From the NCBI GenBank assembly GCA_029582155.1, contig CM055897.1, forward strand, positions 97,007,582-97,071,581: a stretch of 64,000 bases of DNA, written 5' to 3'. Position 1 is the stretch's first letter. Each line of letters starts with the position of its first letter. The notes beneath the pieces were generated by a model. That model made no database searches. It worked only from the letters and a program-made list of their open reading frames with translations, and was not told the DNA's origin. Positions 42,445 through 55,400 of the stretch are shown piece after piece. Source of the DNA: Panopea generosa. Its lineage: Eukaryota > Mollusca > Bivalvia > Adapedonta > Hiatellidae. A program made the translations under genes and the position numbers.

Positions 42445-45400
42445 ACTAACAAGTTGGGAGATGTTACGTCGGGTGCCAATCTCAGTCATAGCTGGGAGAT
42501 GTTACGTCGGGTGACAATCTCAGTCACAGCTGGGAGGTCTTACGTCGGGTGCCCATCTCAGTCACAGCTGGGAGGTCTTACGTCGGGTGCCCATCTCAGT
42601 CATAGCTAGAAGATCTTACGTCGTGTGCCCACCTTAGACATAGCTGGAAGATCTGACACCGGGTGCCCACCTCAGTCATAGCTTGGAGGTCTTACCTCGG
42701 GTGACCATCTCAGTCATAGCTGGAAGATCTTACATCGGGTGCCCACCTTAGTCATAGCTCGAAGGTCTTACGTCGGGGTGCCCTTCTCAGTCATAGCTGG
42801 GAGATCTTACGTCGGGTGCAAATCTCAGTCATAGCTGGGAGATGTTACGTCGGGTGCCAATCTCAGTCACAGCTGGGAGGTCTTACGTCGGGTGCCCATC
42901 TCAGTCACAGCTGGGAGGTCTTACGTCGGGTGCCCATCTCAGTCATAGCTAGAAGATCTTACGTCGTGTGCCCACCTTAGACATAGCTGGAAGATCTGAC
43001 ACCGGGTGCCCACCTCAGTCATAGCTTGGAGGTCTTACCTCGGGTGACCATCTCAGTCATAGCTGGGAGATCTTACGTGGGTTACTTGTCTCAGTCATAA
43101 CTGTGAGATGTTACGTCGGGTGCCCACGTCAGTCATAGCTGTGCGATGTTACGTCAGGTGTGCACCTGTCATAGCTTAGAGATCTTACGACGGATGCCCA
43201 TCTCAGTCATAGATTAGAGATCTTACTTCAGGTGTCAATCTCAGTCATAGCTGGGGGGGGGGGGTCTTACGTCGGGTGCCTATCGCACTCATAGCTGGGA
43301 GATCTTACGTCTGGTGTCAATCTGAGTCACAACTTGGAGATCTTACGTCGGGTGCTGACCTCAGTCATAGCTAGATCTTATGTTGGTTGCTCACATCAGT
43401 CATAGATAAGATTTTACGTCAGACGCCCACCTCAGTCGTAGCTGGAAGATCTTACATCGGGTGCAGACCTCAGTCATACATGAGATCTTACGTCAGGTGC
43501 CCACCTCAGTCATAGCTGGGAGATCTTACATCGGGTGCCCACCTCAGTCATAACTGGGAGATATTACGTCAGTTGCCCACCCCAGTCATAGCTGGGAGAT
43601 CTTACGTCAGTTGCCCACCTCAGTCATTGATGAGATCTTACGTTGGGTGCCTACATCAATCATAGCTGGAAGATCCTACGTCAGTGTCCCACCTCAGTCA
43701 TACCTTGGAGACCTAACGCTTGGTGCCCACCTCAGTTTCCCACATCAGTCATAGCTTGGAGATCTTACGTCAGGTGCCCACCTCAGTCATAGCTTGGAGA
43801 TCTTACGTCGAGTGCCCACGTCAGTCATAGATCAGATCTTACGTCAGGTGCCCATCTCAGTCATAACTGAGAGATCTTACGTCTGGTGCCCACCACATTC
43901 ATAACTGAGAGATCTTGTCTGGTCTACCTCAGTCACAGCTGAGGGATCTTGCGTTGGGTTTCCATCTCAGTCATAGCTGGGAGATCTTACGTCAGGTGCC
44001 CACCCCAGTTATAGCTGGGAGATCTTACGTCAGGTGCCCACCTCAGTCAGAACTGACACTTCTTACGTTGAATGCCCACCTGAGGCATAGCCGGAGGATT
44101 TTACATCGGGTGCGCACTTCAGTGATAGCTGGGAAATGTAACGTTGGGTGCCCACCTCAGTCATAGCTGAAAGATCTTATATCTGATGCCCACCTCAGTC
44201 ATAGCTAGGAAATTTTACGTCATGTGCCCGACTCTGTCATAGCTGGGAGATAATAATGTCGGATGCCACTTCAGTCATAGCTAGGAGATGTTATGTCAAG
44301 TGCCTACCTCAGTCATAGCTGGGAGATGTTACGTCGGCTGCCTGACTCTGTCATAGCTGGATAATGTTACGTCGGGTGCCCGTCTATGTCATACCTGGGA
44401 GATATTATGTTGGGTGCCCACCTCAGTCATAGCTGGAGATATTATGTTGGGTGCCCACCTCAGTCATAGCTGGGAGATCTTATGTCAGTTGCTCACCTCA
44501 GTCATAGCTGGGAGATCTTAATGTCGGTTGCCCACCTCAGACATAACTGACACTTCTTACGCTGGGTGCCCACCTCAGGCACTGTCAGAAGATCTTATGT
44601 CAGGTGCCCACCTCAGTCAAAGAAGAGATTTGAAGTCAGGTGCGCATCTCAGTCATAGCTGAGAGATCTTACGTCTGGTGCCCACCTAAGTGACACCTGT
44701 GAGATCTTACTTTTGATGCCCGTCTGTCATAGCCGAGAGATCTCATGTTAGTTGCCCACCTCAGTCATAGCCGACACTTCTTATGTTGGGTCATTACTGA
44801 GAGATCTTACTTTGGGTGCTCACCTCTGTCATAGCTGAAAGATCTTATGTTGGGTGACCTGTCATAGCTGCCAGATATTATGTTGGGTGCCCACCTCAGT
44901 CAGCCCGGAGATCTTAATGGTTGCCCACTTTAGTCATAACTGACACTTCATACATTGGGTGCACATCTCGGGCATAGCCGGAAGATCTTACGCCAGGTGT
45001 CTACCTCAGTCACAGATGAGATCTAATATTGGGTGCCCACCTCAGTCATAGCTGGAAGATCTTAAGCCAATCACCCACTTTAGTCATAGCCGAGAGAGAC
45101 TTACGTGAATTGCCCACCTCAGTCATAGCTGGGAGATCTTACTTTGATTGCCCGCCTCTGTCATAGCTGAGAGATGTTATGTTAAGTGCCCACCTCAGTC
45201 ATAGCTGGGAGATATTACGTCAGGTGTCCACCTCAGTTATAGCTTGAAGATCTTATGTCAGTTGCCCACCTCAGTCATAACTGACACTTCTTACGTTTGG
45301 TGCCAACCTCAGGCATAGTCAGAAGATCTTACATCAGGTGCCCACCTCAGTCATAGATGAGATCTTATGTCAGTTGCCCACCTCAATCATAGCTGGGAGA

Positions 45401-46760
45401 TATTACATTGGTTGCCCACCTCAGTCATAGCTGGGAGATCTTACATCAGTTGCCCACCTCAGCCATGGCTGGGAGATCTTATGTCAGTTGCCCACTTCAG
45501 TCATAACCAACACTTCTTACGTTGGGTGCCAACCTCAGGCATAGTCAGAAGATCTTACATCAGGTGCCCACCTCAGTCATAGCTGAGATCTTAAGTCCGT
45601 TGCCAACCTCAAGTCATAGCTGGAGGATTTTATGTTGGGTGCTGACCCAAGTCATAGATGAGATCCTATGTTGGGTTCCCACCTCACTCATAGCAGGGAG
45701 ATCTTACGTCAGGTGCCCACCTCAGTAACAGATGAGATTGTAAGTCAGGTGCCCACTTCAGTCATAGCTGGAAGATCTTACATTGGGTGCTGACCTCAGA
45801 CATAGTTTGGAAATCTTAGTCGGGTGCCGACCTCAGTCATAGCTGGGAGATCTTACATTGCCGACCTCAGCCAAAGCTGGGATATCTTACGTCGGTTGCC
45901 GACCTCAGTATTAGCTGAGAGATCTTACGTCAGTTGCCGACCTCAGTCATAGCTGGGAGATCTAACGTCAATTGTAGACCTCAGTCATAGCTGGGAGATT
46001 TTACGTCAGTTGCCAACCTCAGACATAGCTGGGATATCTTTCTTCAGTTGTCGACCTCAGTCATAGCAGGGAGATCTTATGTTGCTGACCTCAGCCAAAG
46101 CTGGGATATCTTGCATCAGTTGCCGACCTCAGTCATAGCTGGCAGATCTTACGTTGCCGACCTAAGTCATAGCTGGGAGATCTTGCGTCAGTTGCCAACC
46201 TCAGTCATAGCTGGGAGATCTTACATTGCCGACCTCAGCCAAAGCTGGGATATCTTACGTCGGTTGCCGACCTCAGTATTAGCTGAGAGATCTTACGTCA
46301 GTTGCTGACCTCAGTCATAGCTGGGAGATCTAACGTCAATTGCAGACCTCAGTCATAGCTGGGAGATTTTACGTCAGTTGCCGACCTCAGACATAGCTGG
46401 GATATCTTTCTTCAGTTGTCGACTTCAGTTTTAGCAGGGAGATCTTATGTTGCTGACCTCAGCCAAAGCTGGGATATCTTGCATCAGTTGCCGACCTCAG
46501 TCATAGCTGGCAGATCTTACGTTGCCGACCTAAGTCATAGCTGGGAGATCTTGCGTCAGTTGCCAACCTCAGTCATAGCTGGGAGATCTTACGTTGCCGA
46601 CCTCAGCCAAAGCTGGGATATCTTGCGTCAGTTGCCACCCTCAGTCATAGCTGGGATATCTTGCGTCAGTTGCTGACCTCAGTCATAGCTGGGAGATCTT
46701 ACGTTGCCGACTTCAGTCATAGCTGGGAGATTTTACGTTGCCAACCTCATGTCATTGACA
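42445..46760. repeat. minisatellite, 38-bp unit, about 110 copies
   Basis: The unit carries AGCTGGGAGATCTTACGTCG followed by GGTGCCCACCTCAGTCAT. Block-level duplications are visible: about 42489-42720 recurs at 42841-43060, and 46040-46300 recurs at 46408-46670 (shift 368 bp). From 45840 shorter units (TTACGTTGCCGACCTCAGTC) appear. All frames here are repeat artefacts. Confidence 0.97.
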
Positions 46761-46769
46761 CATTACGTT

Positions 46770-47077
46770 ATCCAGTCATGTGATCGAAATCTTGCGATGT
46801 CCTTTTGTTGGAAGTATATCAGGGTCACCATGATCTATCATGAATGGTGAAGGCAATGGGCATGTATCTGTCATCTTTTAAGTAAAAAAATTATTATATT
46901 TGTTTAAACATTATATGTCAACATTCCTTTGGTATTGAAATGTTTAACAGTGATCTGAAGTGATCGAAAACCAGTTACACCATCACACTATGTGTATTTC
47001 ATCTTAATTCATTGAATAAGTTCAGTTAGGGGCCACACTTGAAGCATGGCGAAAACACAACGGTTAACGCGATACGA
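46770..47077. other. no gene seen
   Basis: Unique-looking AT-rich spacer between the array and a SINE. Confidence 0.4.
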
Positions 47078-47087
47078 TGGGATATAG

Positions 47088-47330
47088 TTGTTGTATGGTG
47101 TTTAGCATGGCTTTCAACAATTTTTCAGTCATATCGCGATGGTGTCTACTTGAGACAGTATTCTAAGCGCTGTCACACTGGAGTATCATGCCGCAGACAC
47201 ATGGTATGATACCCCACCCAATCACATTATACTGACACCTAGAACTCTCCTCTAAATGCTGAGCGTCAAGCGAGGAAGCTTCTAGAACCATTTTTAAAGT
47301 CTTTGGTATGACCCGGCCAGGGACTGAACT
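47088..47330 (-). mobile_element. SINE family 1, head-truncated copy with 10-bp TSD
   Basis: Perfect TGGGATATAG copies at 47078-47087 and 47331-47340 flank a body nearly identical to 39733-39980. The insertion stops just past part of the B box, so it is 5'-truncated. Confidence 0.95.
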
Positions 47331-47339
47331 TGGGATATA

Positions 47340-48620
47340 GAGTTAATCGCAAAATATTGTCCGATCATGACAAACATTTTCTACAAATTTAATGGCTATA
47401 CGTTTTTTGACAATTCAAGGAATTTTACTATAGTAAAATAAAAGCTGGACAGACTACAGACACACAGCGACCTCAATATAGTACAAATTGTTTTGAGCTT
47501 CAAGCTTCAATTTCTATCACTTTGGTGACACACTGAAATTTCATGACACAAACAAATGGTACAATAATCTGATGGCCATGAAGCAAGTTAAGATCCTGCA
47601 CTATCTTATAAATGCTGAAATGACCATTATTTAAAGCCAACCTCAAACTTTCAATTTAGGTGAACTAATAACCTTCTAGAAACTCTTGTGACCACTTGTT
47701 ACAATATCAAATATAAATCTATGTAACTGATCTTATTACCAATGCAATAGGCAATATATAAGGAGAAAAACAATTCTTGTGGTAAGAATATTTTATTTAG
47801 CAATAAAAATAAGTCAAAAGATGAAAAAAAACTTGTCGATATCTGATGTTCTCCCTTGCATGAAGTTCCACAGTTTAACAAACCCACAAGACGTTAAAGT
47901 GACTTATTGCACTGCTGATTGGTTACACTCCCCACTGTTCACATGTGCAGTGTAAAATTAATACACACCAATTAAATACTTAAAAAGTCTCACTAGAAAA
48001 TACCCTCTTTAAATACTCAATATTAGTTTTGATTTATGTAAAAACTTGCTCCACAGTAAATCCATCAACTAACAAGAGGCTTTAGAGGGCCTGAGGCTGC
48101 TCTACTGACTCATAGTAGCCATAGCACTTTTTGAAATTCCACAATATTTACCCTCTTTGGGGGGTTGTCTTACAAACTTAAGGATAAATAGACCCACCAC
48201 ACCCATACTGAACAAAAACTTAATTGCTATGAAAAGGAAATACTTGAAATTCCCATACCATTCATTTGTAAAAAAAATAAGTCCCCTGTACAGAACCCTT
48301 ATACAACCCAGTCCCTTAATTTGTAAGAATTTCAATCACCCACTCTTAACAATTTGTTATGAGCAGAAATGATTCAAATTTTAAAAAGAAGTTTTTTTGT
48401 ACACATGGATGCAAAATGAAAAAAATCAGTTTTCCCTTTAATATGCCTATGTAAAAGTTACAGGGCCCCAATATATCCCAGCCCCTTGATATGCATAATC
48501 TTCAATCCTTGCTGATGTAAGGATAAATTATATCAAATATGAACTAGTTTGACTGAAAGGTTATTGAGAGGAAATTTGTGAAAATTCCCAATTTTAACCT
48601 TATTGCCCAATCCACCCACT
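47340..48620. repeat. degenerate dispersed repeats, no gene
   Basis: Two diverged copies of a unit with CAACCCAGTCCCTTAATTTG / ATCCCAGCCCCTTGATATGC, each followed by .AATCTTCAATC, lie at about 48270-48350 and 48460-48520. A GAGGCTTTAGAGGGCCTGAG segment lies at 48074. I see no coding exon. Confidence 0.5.
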
Positions 48621-48624
48621 CGCC

Positions 48625-49411
48625 CCCCGTCTAGTTGATGTCCAATTACATCTTAATTAAGAGAAGACAGCAGGTTGTCTAGTTAATGTCCTATGACATT
48701 TCAATTAAGAGAAGACAGCAGTGGGTCTAGACAATGTCGCATTACATCTCAATTAAGAGAAGACAGCAGGTTGTCTAGCTGATGTCCCATTACATCTCAA
48801 TTAAGGGAAGACAACAGGTTGTCTGGCTGATATCCCATTAAATCTAAATTCAGAGAAGACAGCAGGTTGTCTGGCTGATATCCCATTAAATCTGAATTCA
48901 GAGAAGACATCAGGTTGTCTGGCTGATGTCCCATTACATCTCAATTAAGGGAAGACAACAGGTTGTCTGGCTGATATCCCATTAAATCTGAATTCAGAGA
49001 AGACAGCAGGTTGTCTGGCTGATATCCCATTAAATCTGAATTAAGAGAAGACATCAGGTTGTCTAGTTGATGTCCCATTACATCTCAAGTAAGAGAAGAC
49101 AGCAGGTTGTCTAGTTGATGTCCCTTTACATCTGAATTGAGAGAAGACAGCAGGTTGTCTAGTTGATATCCCATTAGATCTCAAGTAAAAGAAGACAGCA
49201 TAGTGTGTAGTTTATATCTCGCAACATCTAAACAAGACAACACAGCATATTGTGCCATCTATATTCCATTACATATGACCTCACTTGACATGTCAAGTAA
49301 GATGGGATGACATGTTACCCAGTTGATGACTCCTTACATCTCAAACAAGAGAAGACAGCATATTCATATTGTGTAGTTCATATTCCATAACAGTTGACCT
49401 CGCTTCACATG
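48625..49411. repeat. minisatellite, 48-bp unit, abutting the MUS81 stop codon
   Basis: About 12 clear copies of GAAGACAGCAGGTTGTCTAG followed by TTGATGTCCCATTACATCTC run to about 49210, then diverged units up to the MUS81 stop. A 38-bp block at 49264-49301 repeats 49383-49420, which spans the stop codon, 119 bp apart. Confidence 0.93.
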
Positions 49412-49478
49412 TCAGGTAAGTGCAGACCGTGTATTGTACAGTTGGTAGATCTGTTTACTTTGTGCCTGGCCAAGATTC
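49412..49478 (-). CDS. MUS81: MUS81 terminal exon
   Basis: After acceptor CTGTTTGCAG it completes Arg, then [23 protein letters not shown] and TGA at 49412-49414. The tail length and the final Leu-Thr agree with the family. Confidence 0.93.
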
Positions 49479-52400
49479 CTGCAAACAGATACTAACTTTG
49501 TAAGTCAAAATGTCAAAAAGGGCCAGATCTCAGTCTCAGTTCTCAACAAATTTTATTTCTTGAATGTGATATAAAGTTGAAACAGAATGTGATGAAGTTT
49601 AAACTGAATGCGATAAAGTTTAAACTGAATGTGATAAAATCTAAACTGAATGTGATGACATTTAAATAGAATGTGATTAAGTTTAAACTGAATGTGATAA
49701 AGTTCCCCATTTGGTGGCCTTCTAATAATATATGGATGCAACTCCTCTGATAACGAAACTGATTAAATATGATCTGCTGATTCTTGAAAAAGATAATTGA
49801 ATTTCATAAGCTGATTCAAACTTTTAACCCAAACCATAAGATCAAATCATGTAACAGATGAGGGTGCAAGTCATTTCATTACATTTATAACTATAAACAA
49901 GATGCTGAAATATTGCAGATCAATACAATGTCCCCTATCTGCATGTTTAACTACTCCAACAGTTAACTGAGGTTGAATGTCTGTCTGCAAATTACACGAG
50001 TGCGCTGCACATCAGTGCGTATTTTCTGTGAGAAGAAACAATACATAAATAATAACATACCTGACTGCTTTTCCACATTTGATAGACGCCAGCATTGATT
50101 CCTTCTCTCTCTCAGTGATGCATCTATCATAGGCTCTAAACAAGCTGTAGGATGAAAAAAATCATCAAATGGCTGCATTTTATATTACCCACTAAAGTTT
50201 TAAACCAGGTTACGTAAGCATTAAGGTAATAACAACCAAAAGGTGTTTTTTGGCAAACAAAATTTTTAATTTCAAAAATGCAAAGTGCTGTAACTCGCTC
50301 AAAAATCATAGAACCAGCACACAAAAGGGCAACGCACAACAAGATTCTATACTGCTCCGTTCCAGCAAGTTTCAAATAGATCTGACCACAGATGCAATAA
50401 GCTTAACAATAATAAAGTATATTTTAGCAGTTGATTAATACTACATAAATGTTGTTACAAGAATATTCAATGTTATTAATGAGAGCTTGTCAAGAAACAT
50501 ATAAACTAAACCTTGCAAACCATTCACATATGCCTTGAAGGAAACATAGCTACAGAGCAGAAACATATTTTCTATTTTCAGTAATAATGACCTTGACATT
50601 ACTCAATTGAAAATATATTTCAAATTTCATCATGATGTCAGGAACCAAATTCTATTTGACAAGTGTTTTGTGATTAAACCACGATTTTAAACAATGTTTA
50701 CCTAGTAAGGGTGGGGTACTTGTCTATCACTGCTCTAGCTTTCTCTGCTGACATTCCATGGAGCTGAATCAACTGTTTGCCCAGCATTTCCTGAACAGTC
50801 AATGCCTGGAGTAAATCATACAAGCATATTCAATGAAAAACAACAACAGAAAAAGAGTATATTAACATACATCAAGATAGCAAGCAAAAGAAGCATTTTT
50901 TGTAATATGCATGTATATGTAATTTCATAGTTCAATGGTTGGCACACTAATAATTTCACAATAAAGCCTAGATAATGTAACTTAGATCACCAGTAAGTTA
51001 ACATAAGAAAACATTCTATCCTACTAACGAATTTTAGAGCACACAAATATTTTAAGGCATGTTATAATGCATGGATAATTTACACAAAGAAATAAATATT
51101 ATGCTGATATGCCCTAGTGAACCTTTCAATACTTAAATTTTTATGAGTTGTCAGACAACTGTGACCCTTATAATTTATTGTATAGGAACAAAAGGTTGCC
51201 ACAAACGTGGTCATATCCCCCGCCACCTTGTTAACCCTAAGAGGCATATCCAGAGAAGTGGATTTAAATTATGCAAAATAAAAAGTTGCCGAGCACAGAA
51301 ATCACTTGTAAATGCCGCAAACTGAAATATGTCGCCGACTGTAATATGACACATTGTCTTGTCCCAGTGAGCACTGGTGTGATGTTCTAAATCGAACCAT
51401 AAATATGTAAGTTATAACCCCAAAACAAAAAAAAACCATCTTTGACAAACAGACCCAACTCATTAGCATGACACATCGTCTTGGGCTGGTTAGCATTTGT
51501 GCCAATTTATTTAAAACAACTTAAGAAGATACGGTCCAGACAGCAGTGGACGGACAGAGCTGTGACCTTGACCTTTGAAGAACAGACCCTAGTCATTCGC
51601 ATGACATATTATCTTGTCCTAGTTAACATTTGTGCCGAGTTATTAAAAAATCCAATAACAACTAAAGAAGATAAGGTCCGTACAGCAGGGGACGGATCGA
51701 TGAAGCTGTGATATTGACCTTTGAAGAACAGACCCAAGTCAGTAGCATGACACATCGCCTAGTCTTAGTAAACATTTGTGCCAAGTAATTTAAAATTCCA
51801 ATCACAACTGAAGGAGATAGCAAGGGATGCATGGAAGCACTGACATACGGACCCAGCCCATTTCTATATCCCCCTGCTGCACTCTACAAGGGGTGGCGGG
51901 GGATAACAAATGAAACAGTTACATTTTAAAGCAAATTAGGACTTATTTAAAAGGTTCTATATACGGGTATGTGTGTGTTTATTTATTTACCTTTGATTTC
52001 ACAGAACTCTGATTGAACTCTTCGAATGTTGGCAATATTTGTTCTTTATCATCAACATTGTAGACAACGCTTGATTCCTTTATGGAATCAAGACTCCCAG
52101 CATAAAGTATCTTGCCCTGAAACAAATTATTATCTGGTGTTTAAAGACTCATTAAACTTCGGAAACAGTCGTTTATAGTAGTCATTTATACAGGCGCCTG
52201 TACCATATGTGCAACTTCCGGTTCAGAGTTAGATGACGTGAAAACAACACGTGAAAAGTAAGAAATATGTGATTTTTCATCATCAAAATTGTTTTTAAAA
52301 ACTCTAAATCCATAGTTTGATTTGTTTTTGAAACTTAAACTTGTAATTGATGTCCTATAACCATTAAGAGCAGGGTTTCTTTGTAAATTGTTTTCTTCTG

Positions 52401-55400
52401 TTCAGACCTGAGGTGATTTTGACATTTAGAGCTCTACCTCGCCTTCCGAATCGGCTTCTACCTTTGTTTTAATCCTGAATTCAACCCTTATACTGTCAGT
52501 TAGTCTAAATTCTCCAATGATAAAAAACATGGTAAAACGAAATACACCAAAATGTGATCAGTACAGAGAGCAGGGAAGTGGAACAGAACACATTCTATGT
52601 AAATGAGAACAAAAATAATTATGTTGAGTTGTGAACAACAGAACTGTCAAAACATACTGAGCATCGTTTCCATCCCATTGAAAAGTTTGAATATCACAAA
52701 ATACAATGTACTTGTAAAAAAACAAATAAACAAATCACATATTTCTTGCCTTTCATGTGTTGTTTTCACTTCATCTAACTCTGAACCGAAAGTTACACAT
52801 ATGGTACAATGTTACTGGCGACCATACCATAAATGCATTTAGCAGGCGTGTTACAGCTTAAACATATTGCATTATTATTTATAATACAGAAAGGGGCTTG
52901 GCCACAAGTTCTTTCAACATTTTTGTTATATAATATTATTCAATTGTGTGGCATTTGTTTGTTTATTTACATATAAGAAGTAGAAGCTTAAAGTCCAAAT
53001 ATATAAATAAATGAATTCAGAAAGAAATGGTTTATTAAGAATTTTACTAGTTTTAGTGAGGGAAGTCATGATGAATTTATATTTTCAGTATAGTCTCACA
53101 TCCATGTGAAATTCAAATATGACTGACCATATGGTTTCAGAGAAAGTACTGCTGATAACAGAAAACAGGGGAAGATGTTCAAACAGGAGATTGGTACAAA
53201 GTAACATGCCAGACCACAGAAATTCATAGGCTGATGTCCGGCTATCATTTTATTTACAAATGGGGAATAAAGCCATTCTTGTTCTGGAGACCAAAAACTA
53301 AAAGCCTGCTACAGTGCAACAATTTTTTAAAAAATTGGACATTAATTACCCTATTTGATAATATAGCAACTGATTTAATATTATGTTTTACCTTAAAACA
53401 ACTCTGCAGGTATCTTGTAAACACTGTCAAAAAGGCCACAGTTTCTTTTGTACCTTTTGTCAGTTTAACTTGAAATCCATCAATAACCTGCAAGTGATAA
53501 ACGATACTGTAGTATTTATTGCTACAAAGTAACTTAGTGTAAGAGGCTTCCCCTTAGTAGATCTGGTATAAATCTCTCAAAGAAATGTTTAAAGGCAGTT
53601 TGACATTTTCCAAAAAATCATTTCTCAGCCAATATAACATGCTTAGATATTTAAAATGGACCCTTATTGTCATAAAGGTGAGCACCAACATGCCAAATAT
53701 AGCAAGCCCAGGTTAGATTAAAAGGAAGTGAATTAAATATTGCCATGAAATACAAAGTCCCCTATAAACCAAACATGCTTATCTGAAATGATGTTCTTTT
53801 TATAGCTAGAATCAGCCAATACAGGTAACACTTTAATACTGATATCTATTTTATTGTATAATTTATGTTACAAATAAATTTGCTGTCACACTACAAAACA
53901 TTCCTTATATGATAGGTTTCATCTAAAATATGATGACAAAGTTTCACAATATGTATTGAATTTATACCCATTTATAAAGTGTGTGGCCCCTCACGTCAGA
54001 GGTTGCAGGTTTGACCCCTAGCTTGACCCGATGCCTTAAAAAAAGCCAGTGAATACTGGTTCTACTCAGGAAGCAGACTTGAGAGTGGTTCATATAACCT
54101 CCGAACTCACAATAATTCAGTAGGTTCTAATTTTTACTGATGATGATTTGAAGACTGTTTGCATACAGAAAATATGTTCAAATAAGCCACATAAAATGTG
54201 AAAAGTAAGTTGGATCGACAATTACTCCATGGGTGTAATTCGTCATAATGTTATGCCGAAGACTCCTGTGCAGTTAAATACACAGTTTCCATATGCATAA
54301 ATCCTATATGACCTTGACTAGCCACCCAGGTGTTGCATACACTACTGTCGTTATACTGAACACTTCTGTGAAGTTATTTTGAAATCATTCATTGCATTTG
54401 GAAGTTGCAGGTTGTCAACCAACAATTAGTGTGGTGTCGACCAACAATTAGTGTGGTGCTGACCAACAATAATGAATATGGAAATTCCAGGTACCAATAT
54501 GCCCAGGTCTCTGTATGCAATATGCCGAGGTTGCTGTATGCAATATGTCCAGCTCTCTGTATGTAATATGGCCAGGTCTCTGTATGTTATATGCCCAGGT
54601 CTCTGTATGTAAAATGCCCATGTCTCTGTATGTAATATGCCCCGGTCATGTCTGTAATATGCACGGGTCTCTCTATTCAATATGCCCAGATCCTAATACC
54701 AATATGCCCAGGTCATGTCTGTAATATGCACAGGTCTCTGTATGTAATATTCCCAGGTCATGTCTGTAATATGCCCAAGTCTGTCTGTAATATGCCAAGG
54801 TCCTGGCACCATTATGCCCAGGTCATGTCTGTTATATGCCCAGGTCCTAGCACCAGTATGCCCATGTCATGTCTGTAATATGCACAAGTCTCTGAATGTA
54901 ATATGCCCAGGTCCTGGTGCCAATATGCCAAGGTCCTAGCACCAATACGCCCAGGTCATGTCTGTAATATGCCCAGGTCATGTCTGTAATATGCACAAGT
55001 ATCTGTATGTAATATGCCCAAGTCATGTCTCTGATATATGCACAGGTCTCTGTATGTAATATTCCCAGGTCATGTCTGTAATATGCCCAAGTCTGTCTGT
55101 AATATGCCAAGGTCCTGGCACCATTATGCCCAGGTCATGTCTGTTATATGCCCAGGTCCTAGCACCAGTATGCCCAGGTCATGTCTGTAATATGCACAAG
55201 TCTCTGAATGTAATATGCCCAGGTCCTGGTGCCAATATGCCAAGGTCCTAGCACCAATACGCCCAGGTCATGTCTGTAATATGCCCAGGTCATGTCTGTA
55301 ATATGCACAAGTATCTGTATGTAATATGCTCAGGTCATGTCTGTAATATGCACAGGTCTCTGTATGTCATATGCCCAGGTCCTGGTGCCAATATGCCCAG

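Noticed and set aside
42445-46760. Regular repeats that might suggest a CRISPR array
   Set aside because: No unique spacers; whole units are tandem and diverge uniformly, and the context is eukaryotic.
49992-50025. Possible MUS81 last exon after acceptor TTCTTCTCACAG
   Set aside because: It would leave an intron of only 35 nt and encodes no conserved NLG...QLY block; the exon at 49412-49478 fits phase and family far better.
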